DNA of 64,000 bases from Septoria linicola (lineage: Eukaryota; Ascomycota; Dothideomycetes; Mycosphaerellales; Mycosphaerellaceae), in NCBI GenBank assembly GCA_024114885.1, contig CP099424.1, positions 1,612,001 through 1,676,000 on the forward strand, read 5' to 3'. This document shows positions 35,160 through 49,093 of the stretch, piece by piece. The position numbers and the translations under genes are program-made. Position 1 is the first letter of the stretch. Each line of letters begins with the position of its first letter. Below the pieces are notes generated by a model, which was not told the DNA's origin, ran no database searches, and saw only the letters and a program-made list of their open reading frames with translations.

Positions 35160-38100
35160 TTAGCTTACTAAGTCTTCTACTTCTTCTTTAAGCTCCGTTA
35201 GTAGCTAGCGTATATAACTCTCTCTTTCTTCTTAAGTTATTACTAATAGCTTACTAATAAAGATCTATAGATGCTTGTACCTAGGTAGAAGGCCTAGTTC
35301 TATAACCTTTTCTATTAGTAGCGGTACTTCTTCTAGTTTAACCTAATCCGGAACTAGCTTTAGGTTTTCTTATAGAAAGGTGTATTTCTTAAGGTCTATC
35401 CTCTTATAGATATACTCTCGTTTAGAGCTATCTAGTTCCTTAAGCTTATACGATATACCTCTCTATAATACTTCGAATACCCTAAAAGGGCCCTCTTACC
35501 TAAACGCGAGCTTATAGAAGAAGCTAGTTTTTAACTTAGAGCGGTATACTAATACGAGATCTCCCTCCTTTAGTATAGTAAGGTCCGTACGGCGATATTT
35601 ATTAAAGTACGCCTTATTCTACTCTCGGAGACGCTATTAACGTAGTCGTCCTTCTTCTACGGTCGTTTCTATAGCTTCTAGGGCTTGAGCTCGAATCGTA
35701 AGAAGCTCTACTCTAGTCTTGACCTTACTCTAATCTATAATCTAGAAGGTATAGTGTTCTAGCTCGATTAGTAGTACTACGTCACGCTTAATTATTACCT
35801 CTAACGGTATTAGACCGGTAGTAGAGACTATTATCGTTCTCTCTACCTATAGAACCGCTAGAATATAGTTACGAATCGTATAAAGGCCGCTATTAGAGAG
35901 CTTTAAGTAAGCGTCTAATATTGTCTTATAGCCGACTTTAACGATAGCGTTAGACTAAGAGTAGTATAGCGAAATATTAATACGTTTGACACCGTACGAT
36001 AGTAGTAGCTTCTCTACGTCGCTAAGGTTAGTCTTATAGTTGTCGAGGATAACTTCTACAGCGGCTCCCTACTAGTAAAAGATCTCTTCCTATATAAACC
36101 TTACTATCTATACTAAGGAGATACTCTTTACTAGGCACTAGAATACACGTACTTCTAGCTAGCGCGATAGAGATTCGCGTGTAACTATTAACGAATAGTT
36201 CTTTAAGACATACAAGCCGTCGATATACTACCTCTAGCTGACCGTAACTTAGAGCAGGATCTGTAGTTCTCTAGGTACCTGTCTCCTATACCGAAGACTA
36301 TAAATAGTATATTACTAAATAGCGAGCGAGATTTAAGCCTAAACCCTATCCTACTACTATCGTTTCTAGATAAGATTATACGTCTATTTAGCGCTATAGT
36401 GACCGTTCTTATAGTAGTATGCCTTAATAATACGAGCTCGCGCTTCAGGTTTATCGATAACTCGTTATAGAGGTCTAGCTACTCGCTCTTAGCGCTAGAG
36501 CTAGTTATTCTTAATATAAAACAGCCGACACTTCTTCCTTAACCGCTTGTACTCGTTATTAGAAACTCTCTTAGGTCTTTATATTCGTGTTAGTACGAAA
36601 GCGATATTTATTAACTCCTAAGAGTAGATTCTATTAATCGTAGGTAGCTCGCCCTAAATCACCTATATAGAGAAAGCGTTAACGTAAAAGGTATCGAAGA
36701 ATTACTCGTTAATTATTAGATCTACGTCTTCTTCCTATTCTATAGCCTCTATATCTTTAGGCGTAATAGGCTTCCTTAATAACGAATCCGGAGCTATATA
36801 CTTCTTACTAGGAATATATATAACGTTAAAGTCGAAGAGGTAGATCTATACTAGCTAGCGCGTTATTACTATATTCGGCAAATTAGAGGTAGCCTTATTA
36901 AGCTAGTAAACGAGGGTATTTGTATTAATCTCTAGTTAGAAGTATACTCCGAACAGCTATAGTTTTAGCTTCTTTAATACCTTTAGTATACTAAGGTATT
37001 CGCGCTTTCTAGTATCGTACTTGACCTCTACTAGGTTAAATAGGCCGGACTTATATCGAACTAGATAGCGGAGAAGTAGCTCGTCTCGATTATATTAGGA
37101 AAGCGTATATCTTTAACCTTTACCGCTCGAATCTATACCTACGATAATAAGTCCTACTCCTTCTCTAAAGTTAAGAGTAACTAGGGCTAGAGCTGAAACT
37201 AGTACCTTTAAGACAACGTCTTTAGCTAGTTAGTGTTCAGTAGTCTATTGAAACTTAGTATCCTTCTATAAGAGCTTGAATAGTAGAGTAAGGATAATCG
37301 TGAAACCTTTAACCTAGACGCGGTAGTACGTAACTACGCCGAGGAAGATTCGAACCTCCTTCTAATTCTCTAGCGTCGGCTATTTCTTAATCTTCGCTAC
37401 TCTCGCGAAGTCTAGATAGCGACTATCGATACTAGTAAGGTAACCAACGATTACTAACTGTTCGTAACAAAGCTATAGCTTGTTAAAAGCTACGGTTATA
37501 TTAGCTCGTTCTATATTATAGAGAACGTCGTCTATAGCTATAATATGTTTAATAACGTAACGGCGGAGGCTAGGTTTAACCTCTTTACTATCGTACTTCG
37601 TCTTAGGCCCTTTAATACTAATATTATTAAGGAACGGCCGTACCTTATACGAGACATACTCTATAAGTACTTGATTAATAATACGAACGAACTAGGTAAC
37701 AGAATTCGTAGCTCCTTACGGTAACGTTGTCTACTATAATAGTCCTAGCGGTAAGTCGAAGCCTATAAGGTCTCTATATAATTTATCGAGTAGGATTTAG
37801 TTATATCTAGAGAAGATATTAACTAATAAGGCTAGCGCGTAACTAGTAAAGTCCTTAGAGAAACCCTTAGCGTTAGGTAGTAAGTTCGAATCTCTTACGG
37901 TAACTTGATTAAACTTCTAAGCTACGTTAATTAACCGATACTTCTTTAGCTTACCTACCTCCGTCTTCTTACTAATAAGGAAGTACGGGTTTCGATAAGT
38001 ACTATAGTATAGCTTAAGAGTTCCTACTTAGATTCGTTGTCTTAGTATATCTTCTACGACATGTCGTAGAGATAGGTTCAGCTTGAAGCCTAGATACTAC

Positions 38101-39480
38101 TATAGCTCGTAAGGAACTGTCTGAATCTTCTATAGTAGAGTAATATTAGGATTAATTCGGCCTAAATACGTAAAGTTCTACGTAAAGGTAGCTTCTCGAT
38201 TCCTTAGTATGTAATATAACAAATCCAGCTCCTTTAGTAGTAGTTCTATACTAGGTTTGAACTTTGTAAGCCGTTCGGGCGTTAGGCGTAATCTAGGCTC
38301 GATCGTCGAGAACCTCTTAGTTAGGTACTTACTATCGTAAGGTCTAGTGCTAGGTAGTATAGCTGCTTCCTTCTTAATATAAGTCCGTCGCTAGTCCTTT
38401 AATCTACTAGGGTTTGAGCTATTAGTTATAGTAATGTCGGCATTTACTAGTTTAATCTTGTTAGTAACTCGCTTATAAAGAGTATAGATACTAATACAAT
38501 TATCTAGCTTCCGCTACCCTATAGCTTCTTTATTACGAGCTCTCTCTGTAGCTATATTAACGGCGGCCGAGATAACGTACGTCTCTTCGCTAAGCTCGTC
38601 GTCTACTTTATCGGAAATGATCTCGTCGTAGGGTCCGGGTTCTTAGATAGCTAGCTCCGCCTCTCTAAGCTTACTACGGGCAATTATCAAGTATTCGTCT
38701 CCGTAATTCGAACCCTAGCTCGATCGAGGCACTAGTATAGCCTCTTTAAAACTGTACCTAATACCCTAGTATAAGTCTCGCTCGCTAGTACAAGCTAGCT
38801 TAGCTTCGCCGGTAGCTAGTAAAAGCTTCTTAAGTCGGCTATTTTAGCTAAATTTAGCGACGTTACCCTTAACGGCTACTACTACGAGATAGTTATACTA
38901 TGTTTACGTCTAGCTATAATTGACCCGTCTTAATAGTTCGAGCTACTGTCGTAGAGAGGTGCTTTGTCTAATTAAGTCGGCTATAAAATAGTCCCTAAAG
39001 TAAATTACCTTTATATACGATAACTACTACGTAAGGTAGTTAAAGACTTGATTCTCTAAGAGTTTAGAGCTGTCGGTGACTATAAACGAACACTAGTACT
39101 AATCGCTTATCTATCTATACTACTAGTATGGTTTGAAGTATAGTATAGGAGGTATAACGTAATTATCGTTTAAAAAGGCAACTATAGAACGTTCTACTAG
39201 CTAACCCCCCTAAGTAGAGTTTTCACCTCTAACTACTAAACCTTATACGGAAAGGGTAGTAGAAGCTTGAAAAGCTTATAATCCCTCCTCCTATTCCTCG
39301 CTATTATAAGATCTAGAGTCCTCGACGGTATACTCTATATTCTTTAGCTAATAATCACTAAAAGTCAGAGTTCGGACACCGACTTCTATAGAATCTAGAC
39401 GCGATAAAAGTGTTAGAGCCTCTACTAAACTCGTACCGTTGACTAGAGCTAGTTCCTTAGTACTCTAGCTTTTCCTAGGA
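35160..39480 (-). pseudogene. Gyp1 pol: reverse transcriptase, RNase H, integrase
   Basis: Minus-strand frame two, RIP-stopped but continuous. Reverse transcriptase: KYRLINVA near 37945, then segments equivalent to FSGYDQ, GATNSV (about 37715) and the catalytic AIDDV at 37524-37538, where both Asp are kept. The thumb/connection follows with KIKKWPTLEN and FLGVVTYYR. Integrase: the LDN motif near 36050, then YYSxSNAIVKVGYK near 35970 matching the usual YHPQxNGxVERxH, and a C-terminal GDLVLVYRSK near 35560. It overlaps the gag-protease frame from about 39480 to 39365 with a -1 offset, as in elements that express pol by ribosomal frameshifting. Confidence 0.87.
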
Positions 39481-42240
39481 CTTGTTCTATAGTACGTATA
39501 TTACTACGGCTATTAAAACCGGTAAATATAATAATACGGCCGTCTAGAGTACTAATTAAGCCTTCCTACGAGCTATTATCGTAGTTCTTAGAAGCTAGGC
39601 GTACCTACCGCGCCTATAGTCGGCTAAGCAAGATCGGGCCGTTCGCTAGTAAGACTAGAAATAGTATAGTAACTCTTACGCTAAAGGTATCGATCAATAC
39701 CTCCGAGTAGTACCTAACGAAAGTAACCTTGCCTCCGACTCCTCCTATAGTAATATTACTAAGAGGGGTTATACCGACTTGAAGCTTTCGAACGTGTTCG
39801 ATTAGTATAATTATTAACTTAGCCCCCTCGTCGATTAAGGACTTATAAGCTATTATTCGAGGTCCGTACTTCGTAGGCACGTAGATACTTAGAATAATTT
39901 AATAGATATTATTAAATAATAGAAGGATATCGTCTGTCCGCTCGTAAAGCTTAGAAGCGGGCCTAGGTTTCACTATATTAATCGCTATAGTAGTAGCCTA
40001 GAAGGCCTTAATATTAGTTACTAAAATAGCTTTCGTTAGCTCCTCCTCTACCTACTCGCTAAAGGCTTTAGATAGTAAGGAATATACGCTAATCTTAGCT
40101 CCGCTACCTCTATTCGTACGCTTCTTTATATAGAGCTTGTCAAGCTTCTTACGTAGATCCGTGTCGTTTAGAATACGACCCTATAAGGAATACGACGCTC
40201 GCTCGCTATAGAGAATGATCTCTACTAAGCTTAACTAGACCTTAGATTCGAGTATTTTGTCTATCTAGAAGACGTTAGCGTTATTATTAGCGTACGTAGC
40301 TCGGAGGTAGTTGTCTATACGCTTAGTCTTTAGAGGCTCCTTAGCCTTCTTCTACTTTTAAGTATACGTAGGAGCGACTAGAACTAGTAGACCGTTTAGG
40401 TAGTCGTATATCTACTTATCCTCGATCTTATCGTTATTACGTCTCTAAGTTTAAGAATCCTCTAACTCCTCTATATCCGTAAGGTAAGGAGCTAGCTAGT
40501 TTTTATCTTTAACCTCTTTAATACAAGGGTGACGATAAGCGCGGGTTCTTATAGCTATAGCCTAGGTCGTAATTCGCTTCTATACTCCTATTAGCTGTCC
40601 TCCGACTAGACGAGAAGGGTTTAGGTTCTACTTTGTTTTTACGCTATCTCCGGCTACGTAGGCGCCGATTAGATCGTCCTGATCTTCCTACGTAATAGAA
40701 GCGACTTAACCGATATTAACGAGACCGTCGATACTAGCTACCTTGTTCGCTGTCCTCTACTAGCTCGCTCTTAGCGTCGATAAACGATCTATATTTTTAA
40801 GGTTGATCTTTCCGTAGCGCTACTCTAATACTCCTATTAATACGAATAGCTTTAGTAGTTCCTTATCCTAGTAGTACTATATCTTTTCTGTACCTAGGCG
40901 AGGCGTTCTATAGTATATAATACTAGTCTTTAGATCTCTATATATTAAGTCCTTAGTTTCGAACTACTATAGGTACTTATAGTTTGTAGCTATATAGCCT
41001 TCGAGCCTATATATCTAATAACCTAAAATCTTTAGAGCGATCGCTATATAGGCCTTAATTATTAACCCGTTATCTATCGTAGCTAAGTTAATCGAAATCT
41101 CCTAACTATAAGTAGGACTTAGAATATATAGATAGTCGTGATCGTGAGACTTCGCTTACTGTCCTATCGACGGGCGTAGTAGCTACGGGCCTTTTTCTTC
41201 GAGTCGACGAATCGTAGTAATTACGAGGTCTTATATACTAGCGGTAATATTATCGACGCTTGCCGGTTTATAGCCTTTATAGACTACTGTTTCTCTAGCC
41301 TTGAACTTAGAGTTTAGTCTTAGAGCGGACTTCTTTACTACTTCGTATAACTACTAGATATCTCTACCGCCTTCGTTATACACTTCTAATTTAAAGTCCT
41401 TATTACTATTAATCTAACGCTAGGCTGTCTTTAAGAGCTTACTATAATCCAAGTTACTATTATTAAGGTCTAACCTAAGATAAGCCTAGAGTCTCTTACT
41501 AAAACGAAATAGTAGGCCTCGTATAAATAGAAGAGTACGAGAACGCTCGTCTATATACGAAGTAGGTATAGTATTAGAGTAGAGTATAAACTGCCTCAAG
41601 TACTCTAAGAGATTATTATCCTCGCTACGGTTAACCTTATAAAGGTTTTCTATATAGTAGCGGTTTCCGAGTATATATATATTATCGTACTTTCGGTACT
41701 CCTTAATAATCGACTCTTTGAACTTAGCGTAGTCTCGGTCGTAGAAACTATCAAGGCGCTAGTATCGTCTACGTTAGACAACCGTGACCTAAGTAAGTAA
41801 CTTCTTATAAAGCTACTTATTATTATTAATAAGTAGAATAGCGTAGTTACTATATAGTACTTCAAAACGCTTAATATACTCGGTTACGTTCTCCCTATTA
41901 AAGAAGGGATTCTAGTCCGAGCTAGGTAGTAGCGGAACCTAAGCGATAATTACCTTCTAGCTTTAGGTTACTTAGATAGTCTCTATAAGTAGCTAGAACT
42001 ACGCTATAGATAGTCCACCTCCTAAGTTCGGTCCTTAAAAGATATCGGTATTAGGGTTAAGGTTAGTACCTCCTTAGTCCTCTACTTCTATAGACATGTC
42101 GTTGTCTAGTAGGGGGAATAAAGTAAAAGCGGGTAGTAGCTTTACTAGAGATCTTCGAATTTGCTTATTAAGCTAGTTAGATAAGCTACTCTCTAGTGTT
42201 TTAGGCCGGCTAATAGAGACTAATTCACTTATAGAGCTCG
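39365..42240 (-). pseudogene. Gyp1 gag-protease
   Basis: Minus-strand frame one. Gag-like helical sequence lies around 41818 (KxLYKKLLT) and 41600-41750. The aspartic protease is at 39614-39880, the only stretch of it free of stops: SLIDEGAKL (LIDSGA-type site, Ser changed to Glu or misaligned) and ITIGGVGGKV, then LANGPILLSR. The frame ends in TGA at 39365-39367, a codon RIP would have erased had it been re-hit. The gag start near 42232 is uncertain because ATG becomes ATA. Confidence 0.78.
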
Positions 42241-43036
42241 TTCGAAGGTGTTCTAAGAGTATGTTATACTCTCCTTAATCAAGGTTTTTAAATAAAATAT
42301 AGTTATCGTTTAAAACGATAACTAAAAAACAAGGGTCTAAAATTTTATTAGCTGTTAGAAGGTAAACGTTAAACTTTTCTTTATAATACTAGAGCTACAT
42401 TAATTGTGCCTAATAAGCAAGGCATGTTATGTCGTATAGTTCGACCGTTTATAGCTAGGCGCGTCCGTCTCGCTTATTTAGGTAATTCGCTATATAACTA
42501 TAGTAGTATAATATTACGTTAGCCTATACTATATACCGGGTCTAGGGCCTTAGACGTAATTAGTGTCCTTAGCTAAACGATTAGCGTCTAATGCCGTACT
42601 AGGGCTTATTCTAAGCGATCTATATACTAGGGGATACGAGATTGCCTAGATAGGTCCGGCCTATCCTATAGCCTCTACGCTATCCGAACGAGGGCGTTTT
42701 CACGCTAAACTAGAGTCTAATCGAAGACTATTATAGGCATAGAGACCCCGAGTAAATCTCTAATATAGTAAGTCGCCTTACTATCTATCTAACAATTACC
42801 GAATAGATCTATACTAAGGGGTACTAGAGGTTTATAACTTTTCTAAGTTAGAGCGATATCTATATTCTAGGGGCTTCTATATTACTATAGCTCTTTAAGT
42901 CGCCTCTTACGTAGGCTCCTTTAGGCCTCTTATTAATATTTATAGTACGTTAGTTCTCGCTTTAAGGCTACTATCTACCCTCTACGCTCCTAGTTCCAGT
43001 ATAAGAGAGAAGAGATAGTCCTACCTTCGGCTCTAT
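42241..43036 (-). other. Gyp1 5' leader
   Basis: About 800 bp between 5' LTR and gag without a frame I could assign. Contains palindrome copy 2 (42298-42328). Right next to the LTR (43020-43036) the minus strand reads TAGAGCCGAAGG, which would be TGGAGCCGAAGG before RIP: a plausible primer site starting with TGG. Confidence 0.55.
42298..42328. repeat. palindrome in Gyp1, copy 2
   Basis: Same TAGTTATCGTTTAAAACGAT core as 34108-34138. Confidence 0.7.
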
Positions 43037-43315
43037 TAATAGATAACAACTACCCTAATACTAACCCCCTAGGCAGGTATAAGAGCGGTCGCTATAGAAC
43101 AAGACCTGTTCGGAGAGTAATAGTCTTATAATACGTTAATTAACTAGTAGTAACGAGCTTAAAATAGTAGTCCTAAGACTAAGAGCCTATACTAGGACCG
43201 TAGGACATTAAATTAATCAAGTAGAGTAAACATTACTATCTTAGAAACGAGCTACTACCTTGCTTTTATACTAAAACTACTAAGTACGGTATATAGGTAG
43301 GCCTTTACCTTACTA
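43037..43315 (-). repeat. Gyp1 5' LTR
   Basis: 279 bp, pairs with 30140-30418; the few differences noted are transitions. Confidence 0.94.
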
Positions 43316-43716
43316 CTAACTATCCTTCTTTAGATTAGTAAAGCTACTAAGGAAGAAAGTATAGATTAAGGTAGGAGGAGGATACCTCTATATAACCTAC
43401 TCTAGACTAGTATAGATAAAGGGAATCTTAGGAGAAGAAGTTCTACTTAATAGAGTACTATTTGTTCCTAATCTTAGAGTAAATCTTATATTATAGGATT
43501 AGTTTAGTAAGCAATTTAGAGTCTAGAAGCCTAATTTTACTCTTACCTCCCTAGATAGCTAAATAGTTATAAAGACTAAGCTAGTTAGAGGTGTTCTATT
43601 TATTAGTAAGATATTACCTCTTCTATAGGAAAAGTTATATTACTTACTATATAATCCTATAGAGGTTAACAATACCTATACTACCCTATTAGAGAAGAAT
43701 CTAAAATAGTAGGAGC

Positions 43717-43994
43717 TGTTAAGAATATATCCTAGATAGTTAGTCTAGATATAGACCTCTAAGTATAGTTCTAGATACCTAAGGCATCCACCTAAGGCTT
43801 AGTAAGAGGTATATCTTGCTTCTCTTTCTTCTCTTCTTAGATAACTAACTTAATTAACTTTGTATTTAGTTCCTAGCATATTACTACTACACTATATATA
43901 TAAGTTAGTTCAAGATTAATCCCCTATTCTTCTTTACTACGCTATACCCTCCTTAACATTATATAGTATCTACAAACGCCCTCTACTTTTAATA
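43717..43994 (+). repeat. Cop5 5' LTR
   Basis: 278 bp, pairs with 49738-50015; begins tgttaagaat and ends ttttaata, and is followed by the same GGTTATAAGCCCGGG primer-site-like sequence. Confidence 0.95.
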
Positions 43995-44215
43995 GGTTAT
44001 AAGCCCGGGTTTATATACTGAATAGGAGCAACCTATGTTAGTACAGGTTACTTATATCCCTTATAGTTTATAGAAAACATTTAGGGCCTAGAAGTTTCCC
44101 TAACTATATTACTAACGAAGCTAGTTTGTACCTAGTAGTATATAAGTTAGTAAAGATCTCTATAAGACAGTAGTATGTTTCTACTTTATTAATACCTGCC
44201 TAGTTCTCTACTATT

Positions 44216-47200
44216 ACACCTAGTATCACTAGAGTCAGAAGAGGCCACTTAGCCTTCCTACTACCTAGTAATAGAAACTCTACTAAGAGAGAAAGATCTG
44301 AGTCTTAGTAATTTCCTAAATACGAGGAATCCCTGTCCCTTAGAGCTAGTCTCCCTACTATAAGAAATTACCCTTCTCTAGAATCCTTAGCTAGTCTAAA
44401 GCATTCTACTAATTATTTATTCTATTCACCTATTTCTATAATAGACTAAGAGGACAAGAAGAGCCAAAGGATTCTAATCCTAGATAGAACTAACTAGAAG
44501 AGATAGTTTAAGCTATAGATAGACAAGCTAGAAGGAAAGGACTAGTTCTAGGCAATTAGCTAACTAATTATTAGAGGGAACCTATATATAGTTTAGTAGA
44601 ACACTAGTCTTTAGATGTATATTACTTAGAATTAATACTTCTTAAAAGACAATATAGTATACAGGTTTAGTATTAGATATAGTATTAGTAAAGATAATAA
44701 GATAGAGCTAGAGACATAGTATGTTACTACACTAGTAGCTAAGATGTAGGTGATTCTCTAGAACAAGTATAATAGAGTCCTGAAGTCCTATACTATAGGT
44801 CTGATTAAGTAGTTTATTATATTTAGGATGTTACCTAATAAGACAATCAGGGAAGCATAGAGACACCTTAGAGGCCTAGGTAAGAGGATTACTAAGATTA
44901 ATCCTTAGGAAGCCTACTACTAGAGCTAAGAGAAAAGGCTGAAACATCTCCTATAGTCCCTACCTATATTATACTAAGTAGCTAAGGATACTATTATAAC
45001 CTAACTATCCTTAGATATAGATACTATTCTCCTTCTACTTGAGTCCTAAGAGGCAAGAGATAATCTAGATAAGATAGATATAGGTCTAGCTATATTCTAT
45101 TCTAGGCAGCCCTACTAAGGAAAGTCCCTACTAATGTACTAGCTCTATAAGAAAGGGAAGTACTAGTTGAAGGATTGTCCTAACCTCCCTACTACTAAGA
45201 AACTATCCTAGTAGAGAAACAGTACTAAGAACTAGAAGGACCCTTAGGGATTATTCCTTAGAGGGAGGGTTAGAAGATCCTCTTTACTAAGGAATGCTAG
45301 ATATATCAAGAAAGCTATCTATAAGTTATTATTATATAATAAGCTGAAGAAGGTTATCTAGAAAATAGGCAAGTAGCTTCAAAGGATAGAAAAGTCTAGA
45401 AAGCTTCTAAAGAAAGGATTTTCAGCCTAGGAGTCTAGTTCTAGTTCTGATTCTAGAACTCACTCTAGTTCTAGAAGCAATAATAATTCCCTATTAGAAG
45501 ATAATAACCAAGATAAGTTAGCCTATTCTATAATTGAGGCCAAAGGCAAGTTGTTATCCTAAGAATAGCTCTTAGATTCCTATGCCTTATCCTATATAAC
45601 TAACTAACTATCCTTCTTCAGATTAGTAAAGCTACTAAGGAAGAAAGTATAGATTAAGGTAGGAGGAGGATACCTCTATATAACCTACTCTAGACTAGTA
45701 TAGATAAAGGGAATCTTAGGAGGAGAAGTTCTACTTGATAGGGTACTATTTGTTCCTAATCTTAGAGTAAATCTTATATTATAGGATTAGTTTAGTAAGC
45801 AATTTAGAGTCTAGAAGCCTGATTTCACTCTCACCTCCCTAGATAGCTAAACAGTTATAAAGACCAAGCTAGTTAGAGGTGTTCTATTTGTTAGTAAGAT
45901 ATTACCTCTCCTATAGGAAAAGTTATATTACTTACTATATAATCCTATAGAGGTTAATAATGCCTATACTACCCTATTAGAGAAGGATCTGAAATAGTAG
46001 GAGCTATAGTATAGAAGATTTATATACTTTAGAAGAGGGTTACTCTCAAACCTTTACAAAGTTACTAACCTAAAGGAAAGAATTCTAATTCCTAACTAGG
46101 AAGAGTATAAGTATAGGATCTATATAATAGGTAAGATAAAGAAATACCTAGGCAAGTCTATTAAGAGAAGACCTAAAAGATTAGCCCTTATATTAGTAGA
46201 TATCTATAGACTATTACTATTATTAGTAAAAGGTTTTATATAGTAGCTTAAGATTATTAACAACTTCTTAAGAAAGAAATAGGCATTTCTACTTAAGGCT
46301 AGATTAGATATACTAACTACTCTTTAGAACTAGAGGATTAAGGTAGAAAGGTAGTTAGTAGCACTCCTCAAGTCTATAAGGGCTGACAATACTAGAGAGA
46401 TCACTACTTTAATTAAATAGTAGGAGAAGGACTTTAGAATTACCCTTAAGCTAACTAAGGCCTATAATTTACTCTAGAATAGAGTAGTTAAGAGGTCTAT
46501 CTAAATATTAGAGGCCTCTATTAGAGTAATGCTTAAAGAAAGTAAGATACCTATTAAGTTTTAGCTAGAAGCCCTTAAAGTATAGATATATATAAGGAAC
46601 AAGCTTCTAAATAGACCTAATATTAAGGGATTCAAGCTCTTACCTAATAAAGCTTTTAATAGGATCAAACTAACAGTCTCCCACCTTAAGGTATAGAGAT
46701 ATAGAGCTATAGTATATATAGATACAAGAGTATAGCCTTAGTAGGCAAGGAGTAATAAACTAATAAACAGAGGAAAGGATACTATGTTTATTAGATACTA
46801 TAATAACATAGTAAAGGTATAGAAGTTCTAGGAGCCAGATATAAAGGCTATTAAGTAGTATACTAATACAATCTTCTTTAAAGATAAGCTAGGTAGAGAA
46901 TTAGACTTAAATATTAAGATTAAGAATCTCCCTAGTTCAGCTCTAGAAAGAAGACCTGTTAGAAGGCTAAGAACTATTAGCTAGCCTACTCTATAAGCTA
47001 GTAGGAGTACCCTAGGTGCTCTTAGTCTAGGCTAGTAGAAGCCTCCTCCCCCTTAGCTATTAGTATAGGTTTAGGAAGGAAAGAAACTCTTTATATAACT
47101 TCTACTTCTACTAGAAGATATAGGAGAGTATAGAAAATTCCTAGACTAAAGGAAAGTTAAGAAAGAATCTAAGAATTCTGCCTAAGAAACTATAGAGGTA

Positions 47201-49093
47201 GATTAGGAGCAGATAGCCCTAAGGCAAACTCTTAGAAAGAGGAAAGCATCCTAAGAACTTAATAGATTTAACTAGAAGCTAAAGCTAATTAGGCTTAAGC
47301 TAGATTAGAATAGTCAGCTAGACAAGGAAATGCTCCTAGAGTATTAGGCTTTCTTCTTAGTTATAAGCTCTATTAACCTAGGCATCCTATAGGACCTAGA
47401 ATTCTTAGAGGAAGTTAAAGAGATTGCATTCTTAGCTACTAAAGAAGTAGGAATGTATAAATAGGAGGTTCTAATCCTAAGGAACTATAAGGAAGCAGTA
47501 AGTGATCCTAAGTAGGGTTATCTCTAGTAAGAAGCTATTTAGAAGGAGCTAGATACACTTGTAAGTAATAACACCTAGACTGTAGTAGTCCTACTAAAAG
47601 AGGCTAACCTAGTTACCTTAAGATAGGTCTTTAATGTTAAGAGAAAGCTTAGTAGAGCTATTGAAAAGTTCAAGGCAAGACTAGTTATAAGAGGGTTCTC
47701 CTAAAAGTATAGAGTAGACTATATAGAGACTTTTGCCCCTATAGTTAGGTAGGATACTCTAAGAGGATTTATAGCTATAGTCTATAAGAAGGACCTAGTT
47801 CTGTACTAAGTAGATATAAACAATGCATTTATAGAGAGTACCCTATATAAGGACATCTATATAATCCTACTACTAGGTATTAACCTACTAACTAGTATAG
47901 TCTTATAAGTTCTAAGGAGTCTCTATAGGCTAAAGCAAGCTATAAGAGACTAGAATCAGCTATATATATTAAAGCTAAAAGGAATAGGATTCAGACAATT
48001 AGAAGTAGACCTATATCTTCTAATCTATAAGAAAAGGAAAGACCTAATAATCCTAATCTATATTAATAACATACCTATTACTATAGAGAGACTAGAAGAT
48101 GTCCTCTAGTTTAAAGACTAACTTAGTAAGGTCTTCAAGATCAAAGATCTTAGAGAACTAGACAAGATTCTTAGAATGAGACTAACAAGAAACAGACAGC
48201 AAGGCTGGCTGAAACTTAACTAGAAGCACTATATCTAAGAGAACCTAGCTAAGATAGGAATAGGTTAAGAGACTATATTACTAACTCTTTTACTAATAGA
48301 CAGCTATAAAAGTCTAAAGCCTACTAGACCAAATAATAAAAGGTGTAACAAATAGGAGTACTAATCCATTATTAGAACATAGATATAGCTTGCAACTGTT
48401 ACAAGACCAGACATTTCATTTGCCCTTAGAAGATTAAGCTCCTATATTAGTAATCTAATAGTAGGACATATAAAGGCTCTAAAGAAGCTAACTAGATACC
48501 TAAGATCAAACCTAGACCTTGGTCTAAGATACTTAAGGAATAGTTAAGGCTTTCTTACTAGATATATAGACTCTAACTATATAATAGACAAGACTAACAG
48601 AGTCTTAATCCTTAGATATGTCTTCTTCCTTTATAGTACACTAATCTCCTAGATAAGTAAGAAGTAGAAATCTGTGGCTATATCTATAATAGAAGCTAAA
48701 TATATAGCTATAGGTGTATATACAAAACAGTTATAGTTCCTTAGTACTCTTTTAAGAGAGCTTGGATACCTAGAGTTAGTAGGAGAATATTCTTACTAAC
48801 TAAGGATCCTTAGTAACTAGGAAACTATTACTAGAATTAGGCTAATTTAGCTGAAAGGTAATAACTAAGCTGCCCTTACTCTAGTTAAGGACTTATATGT
48901 TTATAACAAGTCTAAACATATTAATATCTTATATAATACTATAAGAAAGCTCTAGTAGAACAGACTTATCTCTATAGAATATATAAATATAAAAGAGATA
49001 GTAGTAGATAGTCTTACTAAGCTAAAGAATAGACTATAGTTTCAGGAGTTTATAAGGCAGCTCTGCCTTATATAAGAGATATGTAAAAGATAA
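44216..49093 (+). pseudogene. Cop5 gag-pol, RIP-inactivated
   Basis: Colinear with the Cop4 frame, offset for offset, ending in TAA at 49091-49093. The catalytic motif at 48059-48070 is Tyr-Ile-Asn-Asn. Confidence 0.88.

Larger units (their letters stand above)
30140..43315 (-). mobile_element. Gyp1: 13.2-kb Ty3/gypsy-like retrotransposon with an extra ORF, in Cop3
   Basis: 13,176 bp, minus orientation, LTRs of 279 bp. The duplication is CTAA (30136-30139 and 43316-43319), four bases by the best alignment with the uninterrupted copies. On the minus strand the order is leader, gag-protease, pol (reverse transcriptase, RNase H, integrase), a 52-bp tandem repeat, then a third frame of about 1040 codons. 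Reverse transcriptase before integrase places it in Ty3/gypsy. It keeps many CpG sites but almost no CpA or TpG. At 13 kb it is about twice the usual gypsy length. Confidence 0.93.

Noticed and set aside
41650..41865. Stop-free minus-strand frame of 71 residues in the gypsy element
   Set aside because: The gag frame that is in phase with the protease is a different one; this is an out-of-frame shadow that escaped stops by chance.
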